From an uncultured Spartobacteria bacterium (GTDB lineage: Bacteria; Verrucomicrobiota; Verrucomicrobiia; Chthoniobacterales; Chthoniobacteraceae), in contig CAIZLD010000018.1 of assembly GCA_903933715.1 (NCBI GenBank), positions 1 to 64,000 of the forward strand: a stretch of DNA of 64,000 bases, given 5' to 3'. The notes beneath the pieces were generated by a model. It made no database searches, was not told the origin of the DNA, and saw only the letters and a list, made by a program, of their open reading frames with translations. The number at the start of each line of letters is the position of its first letter. The stretch's first letter is position 1. This document shows, piece after piece, positions 15,566 through 24,521 of this stretch. Both the position numbers and the translations under genes were made by a program.

Positions 15566-17191
15566 ATGGATCAAGGCCAACAAGTCACTGTCCCTATCGC
15601 TCTGCTGCAACGCCTCGCGCCGCTGGCCGAGCAGATGGGGATTGAAGCGGATCTTCCGGGGATTACCCGGATCGCGCCCACGATCGATGTGGGCATGCCG
15701 ATCCGCACGCTTGCGCTCGAACTGGGGCAGTTGCTGAGCAGGCAACTCTTATTCGTGCGCGGCGAGGATGTGGTGACTGTGGACGCTGAGACCGGGGATG
15801 TCCGACGGATGTCGCCGATGCGTTTTTGCGGCTGGATCGAAGAGTTTTGTGCGATCCGGTCAAGCGGCCGCTCGCAACGGACGCGGGATTCGCTGACGCG
15901 GGAAGATGCGGCGCAGATTTTGGAGCAGGATATTTTTCGCGGCTGCCTGCGGCCGCTTGAGGCGGTGCACACGATGCGCCTCCCGGTTTTGAGAGCCGAT
16001 GGCTCGACGGTTTTGCTTGAGCCAGGGTATGACGCCGAGAGCAAGATTTACACGGTTGAGCTGCTTAAGTATGAGCAGGATTGGACCATTGACCAGGCGC
16101 ACGAGTGGTTGGAATTGCATGGCCAGGCGTATCCCTGGGCGTGGCCGGAAGGGGCCGATGAGGCGAATCAACATCTCAAGGAAAACCGGAGCTGGGCGGT
16201 TCAGGTTTTTGCGATGCTGGGGGTGTTTTGCAAAGCGATGTTTAAGCCCCGCTCGTTGCGGCCGATGATCACCTATATCGGGAACCAGCCTGGCACGGGC
16301 AAGAGCACGCTGGTGGCCATGGATCTAATGCCGGTGTTTGGGCATGCCTCTACGACCGATACGCCCAAGACTGACGAGAACATGGCCAAGACACTCGAAA
16401 CGGTGGCCCGCACGCGGCAGGCTTATTTGTTTTTGGACGATGTCCGCTATGGTCTCGACTCGGCACCGCTGAATCGGTTTATCACGTCGTCGTCTCACAG
16501 CGGCCGGTGCATGGGCGGGAACTCGGAAATGTTCCTGGTCGATAACGTGACGCAGGTTTTCGCAACGGGGAATGCGTTGAAGACGACTTCGGACTTGATG
16601 CGGCGATCGCTGATTGTAGAGCTGTTCCTGGCGGCCGAGGTGCAGGGCCGGAAGTTCGACCTGGTGATCACGCCGCAGTATTTGGCCCGGGAGGAGATCC
16701 GCTCAAAATTTTTGTCGGCGCTCTGGGCGCTGGTTCGCAATTACGACGACCAGGTTAAGGAGATGGGGGAGATGGCGGAGGCCTTACGCTTTCACCCGCA
16801 GCCGCTTGCGTCCTTTGAGGATTTCTCCGGGCTGATTGGCCAGATGGTCATTGCGGGCGGCCTGACGGATCCGCTCAAGGCACCCGAGATCGCGCCCAAC
16901 GAGAATGAGGACGATATGCGGGCGCTGTTGATCCGCGTGGCCACGGAAGCCGAGGGACCGGCGACCTTTGATCGCAAGGCTCTGGTGGAGTTCGCCCGTG
17001 AGTTCGGGCTGCTCGAAAGCCTGGTGGGCACAAAGGAGGATGGTGAGTTGGACTCGAAGAGCACGAAACGCTGGGGGCGCCAGCTCCAGGCATGGAGAGG
17101 CCGCGAGCTGGTGGACGGCAAGGGCCGGCGGTTTAGGTTTGCTCACAAGCGCCAAAAGACCGGTGCTACTTATCCGCTCACGTTCCTGTAG
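15566..17191 (+). CDS. SF3-like helicase / AAA-type replicative ATPase
   Basis: 541 aa. Walker A GNQPGTGKST (residues 239-248, Lys246) and Walker B AYLFLDDV (about 286-293, Asp291/Asp292) are followed by a sensor-like VTQVFATGNALKTTSDLMRR. The N-terminal 230 residues are divergent; the C-terminus is a predicted winged-helix (KSTKRWGRQLQAWRGRELV). Together with the upstream AEP primase-like protein this makes the prophage replication initiator/helicase module, and the iteron-like array directly downstream supports that. Helicase activity is inferred from motifs and position. Confidence 0.75.
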   Translation: MDQGQQVTVPIALLQRLAPLAEQMGIEADLPGITRIAPTIDVGMPIRTLALELGQLLSRQLLFVRGEDVVTVDAETGDVRRMSPMRFCGWIEEFCAIRSSGRSQRTRDSLTREDAAQILEQDIFRGCLRPLEAVHTMRLPVLRADGSTVLLEPGYDAESKIYTVELLKYEQDWTIDQAHEWLELHGQAYPWAWPEGADEANQHLKENRSWAVQVFAMLGVFCKAMFKPRSLRPMITYIGNQPGTGKSTLVAMDLMPVFGHASTTDTPKTDENMAKTLETVARTRQAYLFLDDVRYGLDSAPLNRFITSSSHSGRCMGGNSEMFLVDNVTQVFATGNALKTTSDLMRRSLIVELFLAAEVQGRKFDLVITPQYLAREEIRSKFLSALWALVRNYDDQVKEMGEMAEALRFHPQPLASFEDFSGLIGQMVIAGGLTDPLKAPEIAPNENEDDMRALLIRVATEAEGPATFDRKALVEFAREFGLLESLVGTKEDGELDSKSTKRWGRQLQAWRGRELVDGKGRRFRFAHKRQKTGATYPLTFL

Positions 17192-17223
17192 GGGCGGCCG
17201 CCGGGCCGGGGCAGGATCAACGG

Positions 17224-17244
17224 ACCCTCGGAATCGCCGAGGGT
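17224..17244. terminator. Hairpin after the early/replication operon (possible terminator)
   Basis: ACCCTCGG - AATCG - CCGAGGGT: a perfect 8-bp GC-rich stem with a 5-nt loop, 33 nt after the ATPase stop. There is no U-tract, so it may be a Rho-assisted terminator or an origin structure instead. Confidence 0.4.
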
Positions 17245-17391
17245 CGATCAAAGGCGCGGGAGCGTTCGTTCCCATACGCCGCAGGCGTCTCAACTGATAG
17301 ATCGCGCACGGCCGCTCGCCGGCGCGGCAGCGCCTTCGTTTCCATAGCGCGCATGCGCCACGCCCATTGTCTTAGCATCGAGCCCCGCTGA

Positions 17392-17714
17392 CTCGTCATC
17401 GTCTCGTCACCAGCGCCCCCGCTCGCCTGCCCATTCGCGCCGCCGACGATTTTAATAGCGAAGCTTATTAGAACGTCTCGTCACCTTTTCAAGCACTCGT
17501 CACCGTCTCGTCATTTCATAAGTCCCTGATTCTGAGTATATGGTGCTAAGTGTGTAGAGAGTGTATTGAGAGTAACCATTATAAAAAGACAGTGCTGCTA
17601 GGAGCGTAGCGGATAAAATGACCGTCACCGCGCATTTTCGACCGAATACCCCCTACCCCGGTAAGGAATCTCTTCGAAGTGACCTCGCAAACGACAGTTG
17701 TTGAGTCTCGTCAC
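17392..17714. repeat. Iteron-like CTCGTCA repeat array
   Basis: CTCGTCAT/C at 17392-17399, 17403-17410, 17477-17484, 17496-17503, 17507-17514 and 17707-17714, all in direct orientation. Three are CTCGTCACC at full length or nearly so. Two pairs are spaced exactly 11 bp (17392/17403 and 17496/17507), about one helical turn. Direct repeats beside a replication initiator module are the usual layout of an iteron origin. Confidence 0.55.
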
Positions 17715-17774
17715 TCATTTTCGCAGGCCGGGGGTAAAAAACTTCTGACAATTTGACAATCTTGCCCCGGTAAG

Positions 17775-18635
17775 ATGCTGCCGCCCCATGATGTCGATTT
17801 GCCGGTTCCCCCCCCCGCTGGGGTTGAATCCGGCGGCGCGTCGGGTAGTGAAGAGGGGTCGGGGCTTTCTGGTGACGAGTCCGGAAAAAATTCGTTTGCT
17901 TTGTCTTGTGGAGAGCCGCGCGTGCGATTGAAGCGTGGGCAACTCGACCGTTGGTCGGCTGTGTATGGGACGGAGCATCGTCAGTTGCGGCGCTGGGTTA
18001 AGCAGGGTGAGGCCTCGGGGGATAATTGTCCCTTGGATGATCCGATCCAGATGCCCGCCTGGTGGGCACGTAATATGCGGTATCAGGTGCCGGGGAAGAT
18101 CCTGGCTGCGGCAAAGGCATGCGATCCGCCTCCCGAATCATCTCCTGTTGTTGAGGCTCCCGCCAAAGGCCTAGGTGAGATGGAGCCCGGGGCGGTAGAT
18201 CTCGGGGGGCTGGTTGTGGCGGAAGGGGATGAGGTTCGCCAGGCGGAGCGGTTGGTTCAGGCTGCATACGGGCTCCTGGTCGAAGCTTACGCGGGCCGCG
18301 GTGGCGAGGTCGATCTACTCCAACGCCGGTGGGAGAAGGCGCAGGATGCTTTGCGCAAGGCGAAGATACAGCAAGAGGAATTGCTGAAACGGCGGCGCGA
18401 GTTGATTTCCCGCGCGGCCGTGCAACGGGATCACGATACCGCCTGCGAGTTGCTGAGACAAATGCGGGGGTCAATGGTTCGGCAAATCTTGGAGCTGTGC
18501 CCGCTGCTTGATCCTCCGGCTCGCGCCCAGGTCACGTCGGCGATTGAAAGCGTCCGGGAAAAAGAGGAGCGCGTTTTCCGCAACCTTGATTCGATGAAGC
18601 AACCCTCCGATGTTTTGCAACTCCTCGCTTCCTAA
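17775..18635 (+). CDS. Putative small terminase subunit
   Basis: 286 aa. An N-terminal Pro/Gly/Ser-rich tail is followed by an HTH-like segment (RWSAVYGTEHRQLRRWVKQG, about 57-76), a Pro-rich linker, and a long charged coiled coil (about 150-280; LLQRRWEKAQDALRKAKIQQ, then EELLKRRRELIS). DNA binding plus coiled-coil oligomerisation and its place just before the large subunit point to the terminase small subunit, which recognises the packaging site. Identity rests on position and architecture, not on a family motif. The ATG at 17775 is 16 nt after the first TTTGACA box; the gene end overlaps the next by 26 nt. Confidence 0.55.
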   Translation: MLPPHDVDLPVPPPAGVESGGASGSEEGSGLSGDESGKNSFALSCGEPRVRLKRGQLDRWSAVYGTEHRQLRRWVKQGEASGDNCPLDDPIQMPAWWARNMRYQVPGKILAAAKACDPPPESSPVVEAPAKGLGEMEPGAVDLGGLVVAEGDEVRQAERLVQAAYGLLVEAYAGRGGEVDLLQRRWEKAQDALRKAKIQQEELLKRRRELISRAAVQRDHDTACELLRQMRGSMVRQILELCPLLDPPARAQVTSAIESVREKEERVFRNLDSMKQPSDVLQLLAS

Positions 18636-20553
18636 ATCATTTGCCAGGGCTTTTGCGGAAGTTCCGGACGAGACGATCTGGGAGTTCGCCGATCGCGAAG
18701 TGACGCTGGTTAATGAGGACGCGGCCGAGCCGGGGCCGTATCGCTCAGCAAAGACACCTTGGGTACGGCGGCTCCAGGAGTTAATCCAGCATCCGTTCAC
18801 CTATGAGTGGGACTGGGGCTCTGGCTCGTTCGTTCGGATTCCGGTGACGGAGGTAACGATCGAGAAAAGCTCCCAGAGTGGTTTTTCTGAAGGGGCGATG
18901 AACGGTATTCGATGGAAGGCGAAGCATCGCCCGTGCAACACGATCTACGCCATCGACTCGGAGAGCGAGGCCAAGAAAGTGGCCCGGCGCCTCCTCCGCT
19001 CCCTCCAGTTGTTGGACGCCAATATTTTTACCGGCGATGCGGATGATATCAAGTCGCTCGAATTCCTGCTCCGTGGGATGGAGCTCAATTTCTACGGTTC
19101 CTTTGCCGCTGGAAAGTTTGCAAACAAACAAGCTCCGCTTTTGATCGCTGATGAGGTTGAGGAGCATGGCCAGGCAACCGGCGACACCTCGACCCTGCGC
19201 AACCTGATGAGCCGAAAAAAGACCGCTGCCAATGGGTTGCAGATCAATCTTTCGAAGCCAAAGAAGGATACCGGGCCGATTCACAAGGCGTTCTTGCGCG
19301 GCAACCAGGAAGAGTTTTTCATCAAGTGCCCGCACTGTGGCGAGCTGCAACCGATTACGTTTTTCAATGATGAGGAGCGCGAGATTCCGTTCGGGAAAAA
19401 AGTCATTGAAATTCAGGATGAGCAAACAGGGCGCGTGGTCTTCCGTTCGTTCGAACTGCTCCCGCGCGGCCAAACCAGAAAGCTGAAAGCGGGCAAAATA
19501 CGATTCGACCATTGCAAGGATGAGCTGGGGCAGTGGGACAAGCTGCGCGTTTCTCGTGAGACGTATTATGAATGCGGGGGCTGCCAGGGGAGGATTGAGG
19601 AGTGGCAAAAACAAGGGCTCGTCGATTCCGGTTTTTGGCTGGCAACGGCCATCGGGACCCCCGGGGTAATTAGCCAGCATATCGGCGATCAATATTCCAG
19701 CGATGTCGCGTCAAGCTGGGGAGCCATCGCACTTGATTTTCTCGACGCTCTGGCGGGCGGCCCCACGGAATTGCAAGGCTGGTATAATCACCGCCTCGGC
19801 CTTCCGTTCCACGATGAAATCAGCACGACGGAACAAAAAGATATTACGGGAAATATCGCCGGAGCTGTGGGCGACACCTGCATTCCTTACCGCCGCGGCG
19901 TTGTGCCGTTCGAGCCCATCGCGCTGATTCTCGGGAGCGACATCGGCGGCAATTACGCCAAGTGGGCCATGATCGCGGTCGCCCCCAATCTGGAAGACGT
20001 CGCGGTGATTGACTGGGGGGCCGAGCTCGATCCCGATGCCGTTGCGGAGATCATCATCCGTGAGACTTGGAAGAATCCCGATGCCGCAAAAGTTTATCGG
20101 ATTTCGACGGGGTTCCAGGATGCGAAATATCGCAAGACCGACTCTTACAAAGCGTGTCTCGCCGTGCGCGGCCGCCGGATGATTCCGTGCGCCGGTTTGG
20201 GCGGGACGGCTGCGCGAGTCAACAAGGCCTGGAGTTACACGCAGATTCCCTCCTACCCGCAAGGGTTCAAGCAACTCACTTTCAACGACCGCGATGCCAA
20301 GGATGAATTTTACGTTTCGCGGCTCAAGAAAAAACTCCGGCGTGTCTGGTTCCCGGTCGATGTCGCGCAAGATCCTGAGTTTGTTGAGGAGCTTTGCGCG
20401 GAGGAATTGATCCGGGTTAAGGGGCACGTCATCTGGAATCCGCATCCCGGCGCGAATCATTACGGTGATTGCGTAAAGTTGGCGATCACCGGACTGCGCT
20501 ATCTGACGCGCAAGCAGCGGACCCAGCGCGAACCGGTCGCCGCTGAGGTTTGA
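18610..20553 (+). CDS. terL: Terminase large subunit (GpA family)
   Basis: 647 aa. ATP-driven DNA translocase and nuclease of the packaging motor. The ATPase half has a GpA-type adenylate motif (EKSSQSGFSEGAMNGI, near residue 80) and an acidic LLIADEVEEHG. A Zn-finger-like pair CPHCGEL and YYECGGCQGR sits between the domains. The nuclease half begins with ILGSDIGGNYAKWAMIAV, giving an RNase H-like metal-binding Asp. GpA-type terminases usually make cohesive ends. The ATG at 18610 overlaps the small-subunit gene; its stop is part of a TTTGACA box. Confidence 0.92.
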   Translation: MFCNSSLPKSFARAFAEVPDETIWEFADREVTLVNEDAAEPGPYRSAKTPWVRRLQELIQHPFTYEWDWGSGSFVRIPVTEVTIEKSSQSGFSEGAMNGIRWKAKHRPCNTIYAIDSESEAKKVARRLLRSLQLLDANIFTGDADDIKSLEFLLRGMELNFYGSFAAGKFANKQAPLLIADEVEEHGQATGDTSTLRNLMSRKKTAANGLQINLSKPKKDTGPIHKAFLRGNQEEFFIKCPHCGELQPITFFNDEEREIPFGKKVIEIQDEQTGRVVFRSFELLPRGQTRKLKAGKIRFDHCKDELGQWDKLRVSRETYYECGGCQGRIEEWQKQGLVDSGFWLATAIGTPGVISQHIGDQYSSDVASSWGAIALDFLDALAGGPTELQGWYNHRLGLPFHDEISTTEQKDITGNIAGAVGDTCIPYRRGVVPFEPIALILGSDIGGNYAKWAMIAVAPNLEDVAVIDWGAELDPDAVAEIIIRETWKNPDAAKVYRISTGFQDAKYRKTDSYKACLAVRGRRMIPCAGLGGTAARVNKAWSYTQIPSYPQGFKQLTFNDRDAKDEFYVSRLKKKLRRVWFPVDVAQDPEFVEELCAEELIRVKGHVIWNPHPGANHYGDCVKLAITGLRYLTRKQRTQREPVAAEV

Positions 20554-20567
20554 CAGCCCCAAGCAGT

Positions 20568-20954
20568 ATGAGCCTTCCTGATACTTACACCGCCTCGCTC
20601 CCGGAAGATTTTGAGCAGATTATGGGGGGATCCGCGAAAGCAAAATCAGCCATTGAATTGATCGCAGAAGAACGCCATCGGCAGATCGACACAAAAGGAT
20701 TTTCAGCAGCACATGATGATGAGCACGATTTTGGCCAAATCGCAGCGGCTGCCGGATGCTATGCGCTTGCCGGTTGGAGTAATACCACTTCTCAAGAGTT
20801 GTGGCCATGGGAGGAGCCGAATCCGTGGAAAGATCAGGATCGTTGGAATATCACCCCTGCGGAACGCATCAATGAACTGGTGAAAGCAGGAGCGCTGATC
20901 GCCGCGGAGATTGATCGGCTCCAACGTTCGATGTTAAATCCCTCAAAGGTTTGA
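20568..20954 (+). CDS. Conserved small phage protein (EERxRQ...DD type)
   Basis: 128 aa from the ATG at 20568, 12 nt after a TTTGACA box; a TTG at 20550 in the same frame is a less likely start. The pattern ELIAEERHRQIDTKGF, AHDDEH, WPWEEPNPWK and LVKAGALIAAEIDRLQR is widespread in phage genomes, sometimes labelled MazG-like or nucleotide pyrophosphohydrolase-related, though function is unproven. Its placement between terminase and portal genes rather than in an early operon is unusual. Confidence 0.7.
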   Translation: MSLPDTYTASLPEDFEQIMGGSAKAKSAIELIAEERHRQIDTKGFSAAHDDEHDFGQIAAAAGCYALAGWSNTTSQELWPWEEPNPWKDQDRWNITPAERINELVKAGALIAAEIDRLQRSMLNPSKV

Positions 20955-20970
20955 CAAGTCCGCCCGTTAA

Positions 20971-21324
20971 ATGGACGCGGACCAACAGCTAGCGATTGCC
21001 CACTACCGAATGATGTTTCCCAATGCTGCGGCATTGGGGACGGATGCCGCCGATTGGCTCGCCGAATACAACCGCGTATCGTCTTGCGGGCTGGCGGCAA
21101 CACTGATCACCGGCTCCACGTTCGAGGGTGGCGGCGCAACCGGGCAGCGCAACTTCTCGCAGACGGTTTTGATTCAAGGCCTCCTCATTGTCCGCGCCGA
21201 GCTCGATCCCTTGTTTGATGACGTCGCGTTCGCTCCGCCCAAAATCCGCCGCCGGCAGCGGATGGGGATCACGGTGCAATTCGGGACCGGCTCTGGTTCC
21301 TACGCGACCAACGGAAATTATTGA
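20971..21324 (+). CDS. Hypothetical head-region protein
   Basis: 117 aa, start 14 nt after a TTTGACA box, stop 1 nt before the portal start. The position between terminase and portal is where lambda-like phages place the small head-tail joining protein (gpW), but I see no gpW motif. An N-terminal helix (QQLAIAHYRMMFPNAAAL, DAADWLAEYNR) is followed by a beta-rich C-terminus. Function unknown. Confidence 0.6.
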   Translation: MDADQQLAIAHYRMMFPNAAALGTDAADWLAEYNRVSSCGLAATLITGSTFEGGGATGQRNFSQTVLIQGLLIVRAELDPLFDDVAFAPPKIRRRQRMGITVQFGTGSGSYATNGNY

Positions 21325-21327
21325 TCT

Positions 21328-22851
21328 ATGATTCTTGGACCTTCTGGCCAGCCTGTTTCATCCCGCCCCGCCCGTGCTTTGTCCTGGGACAATGCTTACG
21401 AAGCCGCCAAGCGTACCGGCTATCGCGGCTATTTTTATTTTCCGTCGCTGGAGCCTCAAGACCAGCAAGGCGATTTTACGCGTGAGCAGATCGCGAAGAA
21501 AATTAACTGGCTCTACAACAACGTGGGGGCGGTCTCTGCCGTCATCGACGGGCTCGGCCTGGACGAATGCGATACGGGCCTCTGGCCCAAGGCCAATACC
21601 AGCAACGCGGAATTCAACTCGGTTGTGACCGATGCGTTCCACAACGAATGCGGCGATGCCCGCGTATTCAACTCCGCAGGTAAGGACGATTTCTATTCCG
21701 CGCAATGGTTGATCCGCCGATCCATTCGGCTTTACGGCGATCTCTTTGGCCAGCTCTTGCGGCCGGGGACCGAATCCGGCCCTCCGCAAATGCATTTCGT
21801 CCCCTCCTGGCAGGTGGGGAACGCATTGACCACGACGATTGATCAAGGGCTCTGGCGCGACGGCGTCATGACCAATCGGCTCGGCCGGGCGATTAAATAT
21901 CGCACGCTCACCAATGCCGCGCGCTCGCAGTGGGCGGATGTCCCGGCCGAGGACATGCTGCATTTCCACGACAAATTTCTGCCTGGTCAACAGCGCGGGA
22001 TTTCCGGCCTCGCGGCGGTCGCTCGCAAACTCTACTCGATCGACGACATCGAGAAGGCGGAGACCAGCGGCACACTCTTGCGCGCGCGCATGGCCTACGC
22101 GATCACCAATCGAGACGGCGGAGACGGCGATATTAGCCTCCTCCCTGGTGCCAGCGAAACCGAGGAGGTTGAGACCAAAGACGGTGGCAAGCTGATCGTC
22201 CAGAAGATCGTCGCACGCGATGGCAGCGAAGTCGATGTCGCCGATCTCCCGCCCGGAAAAGACATCAAAGTCGTGGAGTCGCAACGCGGAGTGATTACCG
22301 CAGAGTTTCTCAAATACCTGCTGACCGACGTGGCTCTCTGCACTCTCTACCCGCCCGAGTATGTATTCTTCCTTGGGGGTATCACGCAAGGGACCGTGGG
22401 GCGCCTGGTCCAGAATCGGGCGCAGCGCATCATCAACGTTGTCCGCTCATTTCAGCTCGCCCCGCAATTTGTCGAGCGCTGGTATGTCTACTGGCTTTGG
22501 CAGCGCATCGCCGCCGGGGTCTTCGACAAAGTCGCCGGAGGCATTCCTGGCGACTGGTGGCGGCATAAAATCATTCTCCCGCGCGACATGACCGTCGATG
22601 TTGGCCGGGAGGGGCGGCTTTACGACGACCGGCTCGCGACCGGGAAGATCTCCGATCAGGACTACCACGGGATGCAGGGCCGCGACAACGAGGACGTCGA
22701 GGACGAGATCATCGCCAGCGCGATCCGCCGCCGTCAAAAAGTCGAAGCCGCCGCAAAAAAAGCCGGGGTCACGCTGACATTTGAACAAGTGTTCCTAGCC
22801 CCAGCCGGGACCGCCCCGGTGCAGATCATCCAAGAGCAACCGCCTGAATAA
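21328..22851 (+). CDS. Portal protein (lambda-type)
   Basis: 507 aa; forms the dodecameric DNA channel at the capsid vertex. Typical segments are the N-terminal YEAAKRTGYRGYFYFPSL, INWLYNNVGAVSAVIDGLGL, IRRSIRLYGDLFGQLLRPG, and the C-terminal WYVYWLWQRIAAGVF and ATGKISDQDYHGMQGRD. Length and order (after terminase, before the S49 protease) match lambda gpB-type portals. No Shine-Dalgarno or TTTGACA box precedes the ATG at 21328, which follows the previous stop closely. Confidence 0.9.
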   Translation: MILGPSGQPVSSRPARALSWDNAYEAAKRTGYRGYFYFPSLEPQDQQGDFTREQIAKKINWLYNNVGAVSAVIDGLGLDECDTGLWPKANTSNAEFNSVVTDAFHNECGDARVFNSAGKDDFYSAQWLIRRSIRLYGDLFGQLLRPGTESGPPQMHFVPSWQVGNALTTTIDQGLWRDGVMTNRLGRAIKYRTLTNAARSQWADVPAEDMLHFHDKFLPGQQRGISGLAAVARKLYSIDDIEKAETSGTLLRARMAYAITNRDGGDGDISLLPGASETEEVETKDGGKLIVQKIVARDGSEVDVADLPPGKDIKVVESQRGVITAEFLKYLLTDVALCTLYPPEYVFFLGGITQGTVGRLVQNRAQRIINVVRSFQLAPQFVERWYVYWLWQRIAAGVFDKVAGGIPGDWWRHKIILPRDMTVDVGREGRLYDDRLATGKISDQDYHGMQGRDNEDVEDEIIASAIRRRQKVEAAAKKAGVTLTFEQVFLAPAGTAPVQIIQEQPPE

Positions 22852-22858
22852 CCCATTT

Positions 22859-22880
22859 CCGTAGCGCACGTGCGCTACGG
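22859..22880. promoter_or_regulatory. 22-bp perfect palindrome with CACGTG core, copy 2
   Basis: CCGTAGCGCAC followed by its exact inverse GTGCGCTACGG, in the short gap between the portal and protease genes, 13 nt before the protease ATG. Copy 1 lies within the ParB-like gene at 11563-11584. It could be a ParB-like binding site, an operator or a processing hairpin. Confidence 0.55.
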
Positions 22881-22893
22881 GATTTCCATTTTT

Positions 22894-23823
22894 ATGAACC
22901 TCCATTTACTCGCCAGAATCCTTGCCCAGCCCTGGGCTGTGCAACACTCGCACCTCGCGCTCTTGACCCAGATGGTGATCGCTCCCGAGCATCATGCCGC
23001 GGCCCGCCGGGAGTCCGCCGAAACAACTCCGGCTCGCGCCCGGGCTGGCGCGGCCGCCCGGATCGTCACCACGCCCTGGGGCACGCGCCGCCAGATCGCC
23101 TGCGCGCCCAATGTGGTCCCGCTCAACTGGGAGGCGGCCTGCGCATGCGATGAGGATGCGCTCCCGGAAATCCCGAATAATGTCACCTGCATTTTGGTCT
23201 GGGGTATCCTTGGCCGCGCTTGGACTTCTGACGATAAATGGTATCTTGACCCGATTGAAGTTGATTCGATTACCGCCGAAATCAACGCGGCACCTCCCGG
23301 GAATACGGTAGTCCTTTGGTTCCGATCTCCCGGCGGGATCACCAAAGGAATTCCGGAGAACGCTGCCTCGCTTCGATCTCTCGGCAAGGGTCGCCGGATA
23401 CTGGCATGGTCGGATGAATGTTGTGCTAGCGCGGCGATATGGCTCGCCAGCCAATGCGAGCGGATCAACGCCACGCCGACGGCAGACCTCGGAAGCATCG
23501 GGGTCTATATTTCATTGTACGACTGGACCGAATACCTAGAGAAATCCGGGTGCAAGCTTGAACTATTCAAGGCAGGATCGATGAAGGCAATGGGGCTCCC
23601 GGGCAATCCGCTTTCGGGCGAGGAATCGGCCCATTTGCAAGGGATCGTGGATATTACCTACAACCAATTTTGCAGCGATGTCACCCGGATGCGTGCCGTG
23701 CCAGAGACCGCAATGCAGGGGCAATGTCTCCGTGGGGCCGATGCGCACGCCGCCGTGTTAGTGGACGGCTTTTTCCCGTCCTCGGCCGCCTATTTTGCTG
23801 CGGTTGGCCAGGGTAAGGTTTGA
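22894..23823 (+). CDS. S49 (SppA-type) prohead protease
   Basis: 309 aa from the ATG at 22894. Capsid maturation protease of the ClpP/crotonase fold. The catalytic Ser is S179 in CCASAAIWLAS, and the Lys of the dyad is K226 in ELFKAGSMKAMG; PLSGEESAHLQ matches the conserved segment after it. The fold is announced by TVVLWFRSPGGITKGIPENA. Placement between portal and capsid genes matches lambda gpC. In some phages the C-terminus also encodes the scaffold; here a separate coiled-coil gene follows. The stop codon is inside a TTTGACA box. Confidence 0.9.
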   Translation: MNLHLLARILAQPWAVQHSHLALLTQMVIAPEHHAAARRESAETTPARARAGAAARIVTTPWGTRRQIACAPNVVPLNWEAACACDEDALPEIPNNVTCILVWGILGRAWTSDDKWYLDPIEVDSITAEINAAPPGNTVVLWFRSPGGITKGIPENAASLRSLGKGRRILAWSDECCASAAIWLASQCERINATPTADLGSIGVYISLYDWTEYLEKSGCKLELFKAGSMKAMGLPGNPLSGEESAHLQGIVDITYNQFCSDVTRMRAVPETAMQGQCLRGADAHAAVLVDGFFPSSAAYFAAVGQGKV

Positions 23824-23863
23824 CAACTCCGCGTGATCTGACTGTTCGAACAGAAAAAACAAC

Positions 23864-24466
23864 ATGAAAAATATCTGCACCTCCCTTCTTTTCGCCCCCC
23901 GCCTCCTGCTTTCCCCCGATGCTGCCAGCCCCGGCGGCGGAAGTTCCCCCAAAGCAGAAACGCCCGCCGCTCCGAGGACGCTGGCAGAGGCGCTTACGGC
24001 CTTGGCTGCGGCCCAGGCCGCTCAGGCGACTGCGGCCTCTGAGTCGGCAACAGCGCAAGCATCGGTAACCTCAATCACCGCCGAGCGAGACCAGATCAAG
24101 GCCCAGTTCGAAACGGCGACCGCGGCCGCAACTGCGGCAAATACAGAGCGCGACCAGGCGCGGGCCGAGCTGGCCACTGCGCAGGCTTCCATTGGCGCAT
24201 TGACCACGGATCTCGCCGCGGCCAACGCCGCTCACGCGAAGGCGAGCGAAAACGTTTCGCGTCTCGAAAAGCTTTGCGGCCTGAAGGGAATTGATCCGAA
24301 AGCCGCCGTTAGCAGCGTGGAATCCAGCGAAGCGGCCTCGGGCGATGGCGCCGCTCTGGCTCAGCAATGGGCAGACCTCCGCGCCTCCGGGAAATTCATC
24401 GAAGCCGCTGAGTTCCGCAAGGCGAATCAGGTTGCGCTCGATGCGTTCGCCGCATCCGCGAAGTAA
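23864..24466 (+). CDS. Ala-rich coiled-coil protein (putative scaffold)
   Basis: 200 aa. Almost entirely alanine-rich helical coil (residues about 45-135, with the repeated pattern AAQAAQATAASESATAQ and SITAERDQIKAQFETA), ending with a compact basic/acidic segment (QQWADLRASGKFIEAAEFRK). Between protease and capsid genes this is the position and composition of a scaffolding protein. A head-decoration or assembly role cannot be excluded. The TTTGACA box is 38 nt upstream. Confidence 0.6.
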   Translation: MKNICTSLLFAPRLLLSPDAASPGGGSSPKAETPAAPRTLAEALTALAAAQAAQATAASESATAQASVTSITAERDQIKAQFETATAAATAANTERDQARAELATAQASIGALTTDLAAANAAHAKASENVSRLEKLCGLKGIDPKAAVSSVESSEAASGDGAALAQQWADLRASGKFIEAAEFRKANQVALDAFAASAK

Positions 24467-24521
24467 CCGGAGTCTTTGACACAGCAAACATTTCAACGCA
24501 GCAACTCTCCCAAAACTCAAT

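Larger units (their letters stand above)
17192..17774. other. Non-coding region between replication and packaging genes (candidate origin)
   Basis: 583 bp without a supported gene, in a phage genome that is otherwise tightly packed. It holds a GC-rich hairpin (17224-17244), six CTCGTCA-type repeats, an AT-rich stretch around 17530-17620 (TATAAAAAGACAG and surrounding), and the first TTTGACA start box (17752-17758). It probably contains the replication origin and the late-operon promoter. Confidence 0.5.
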
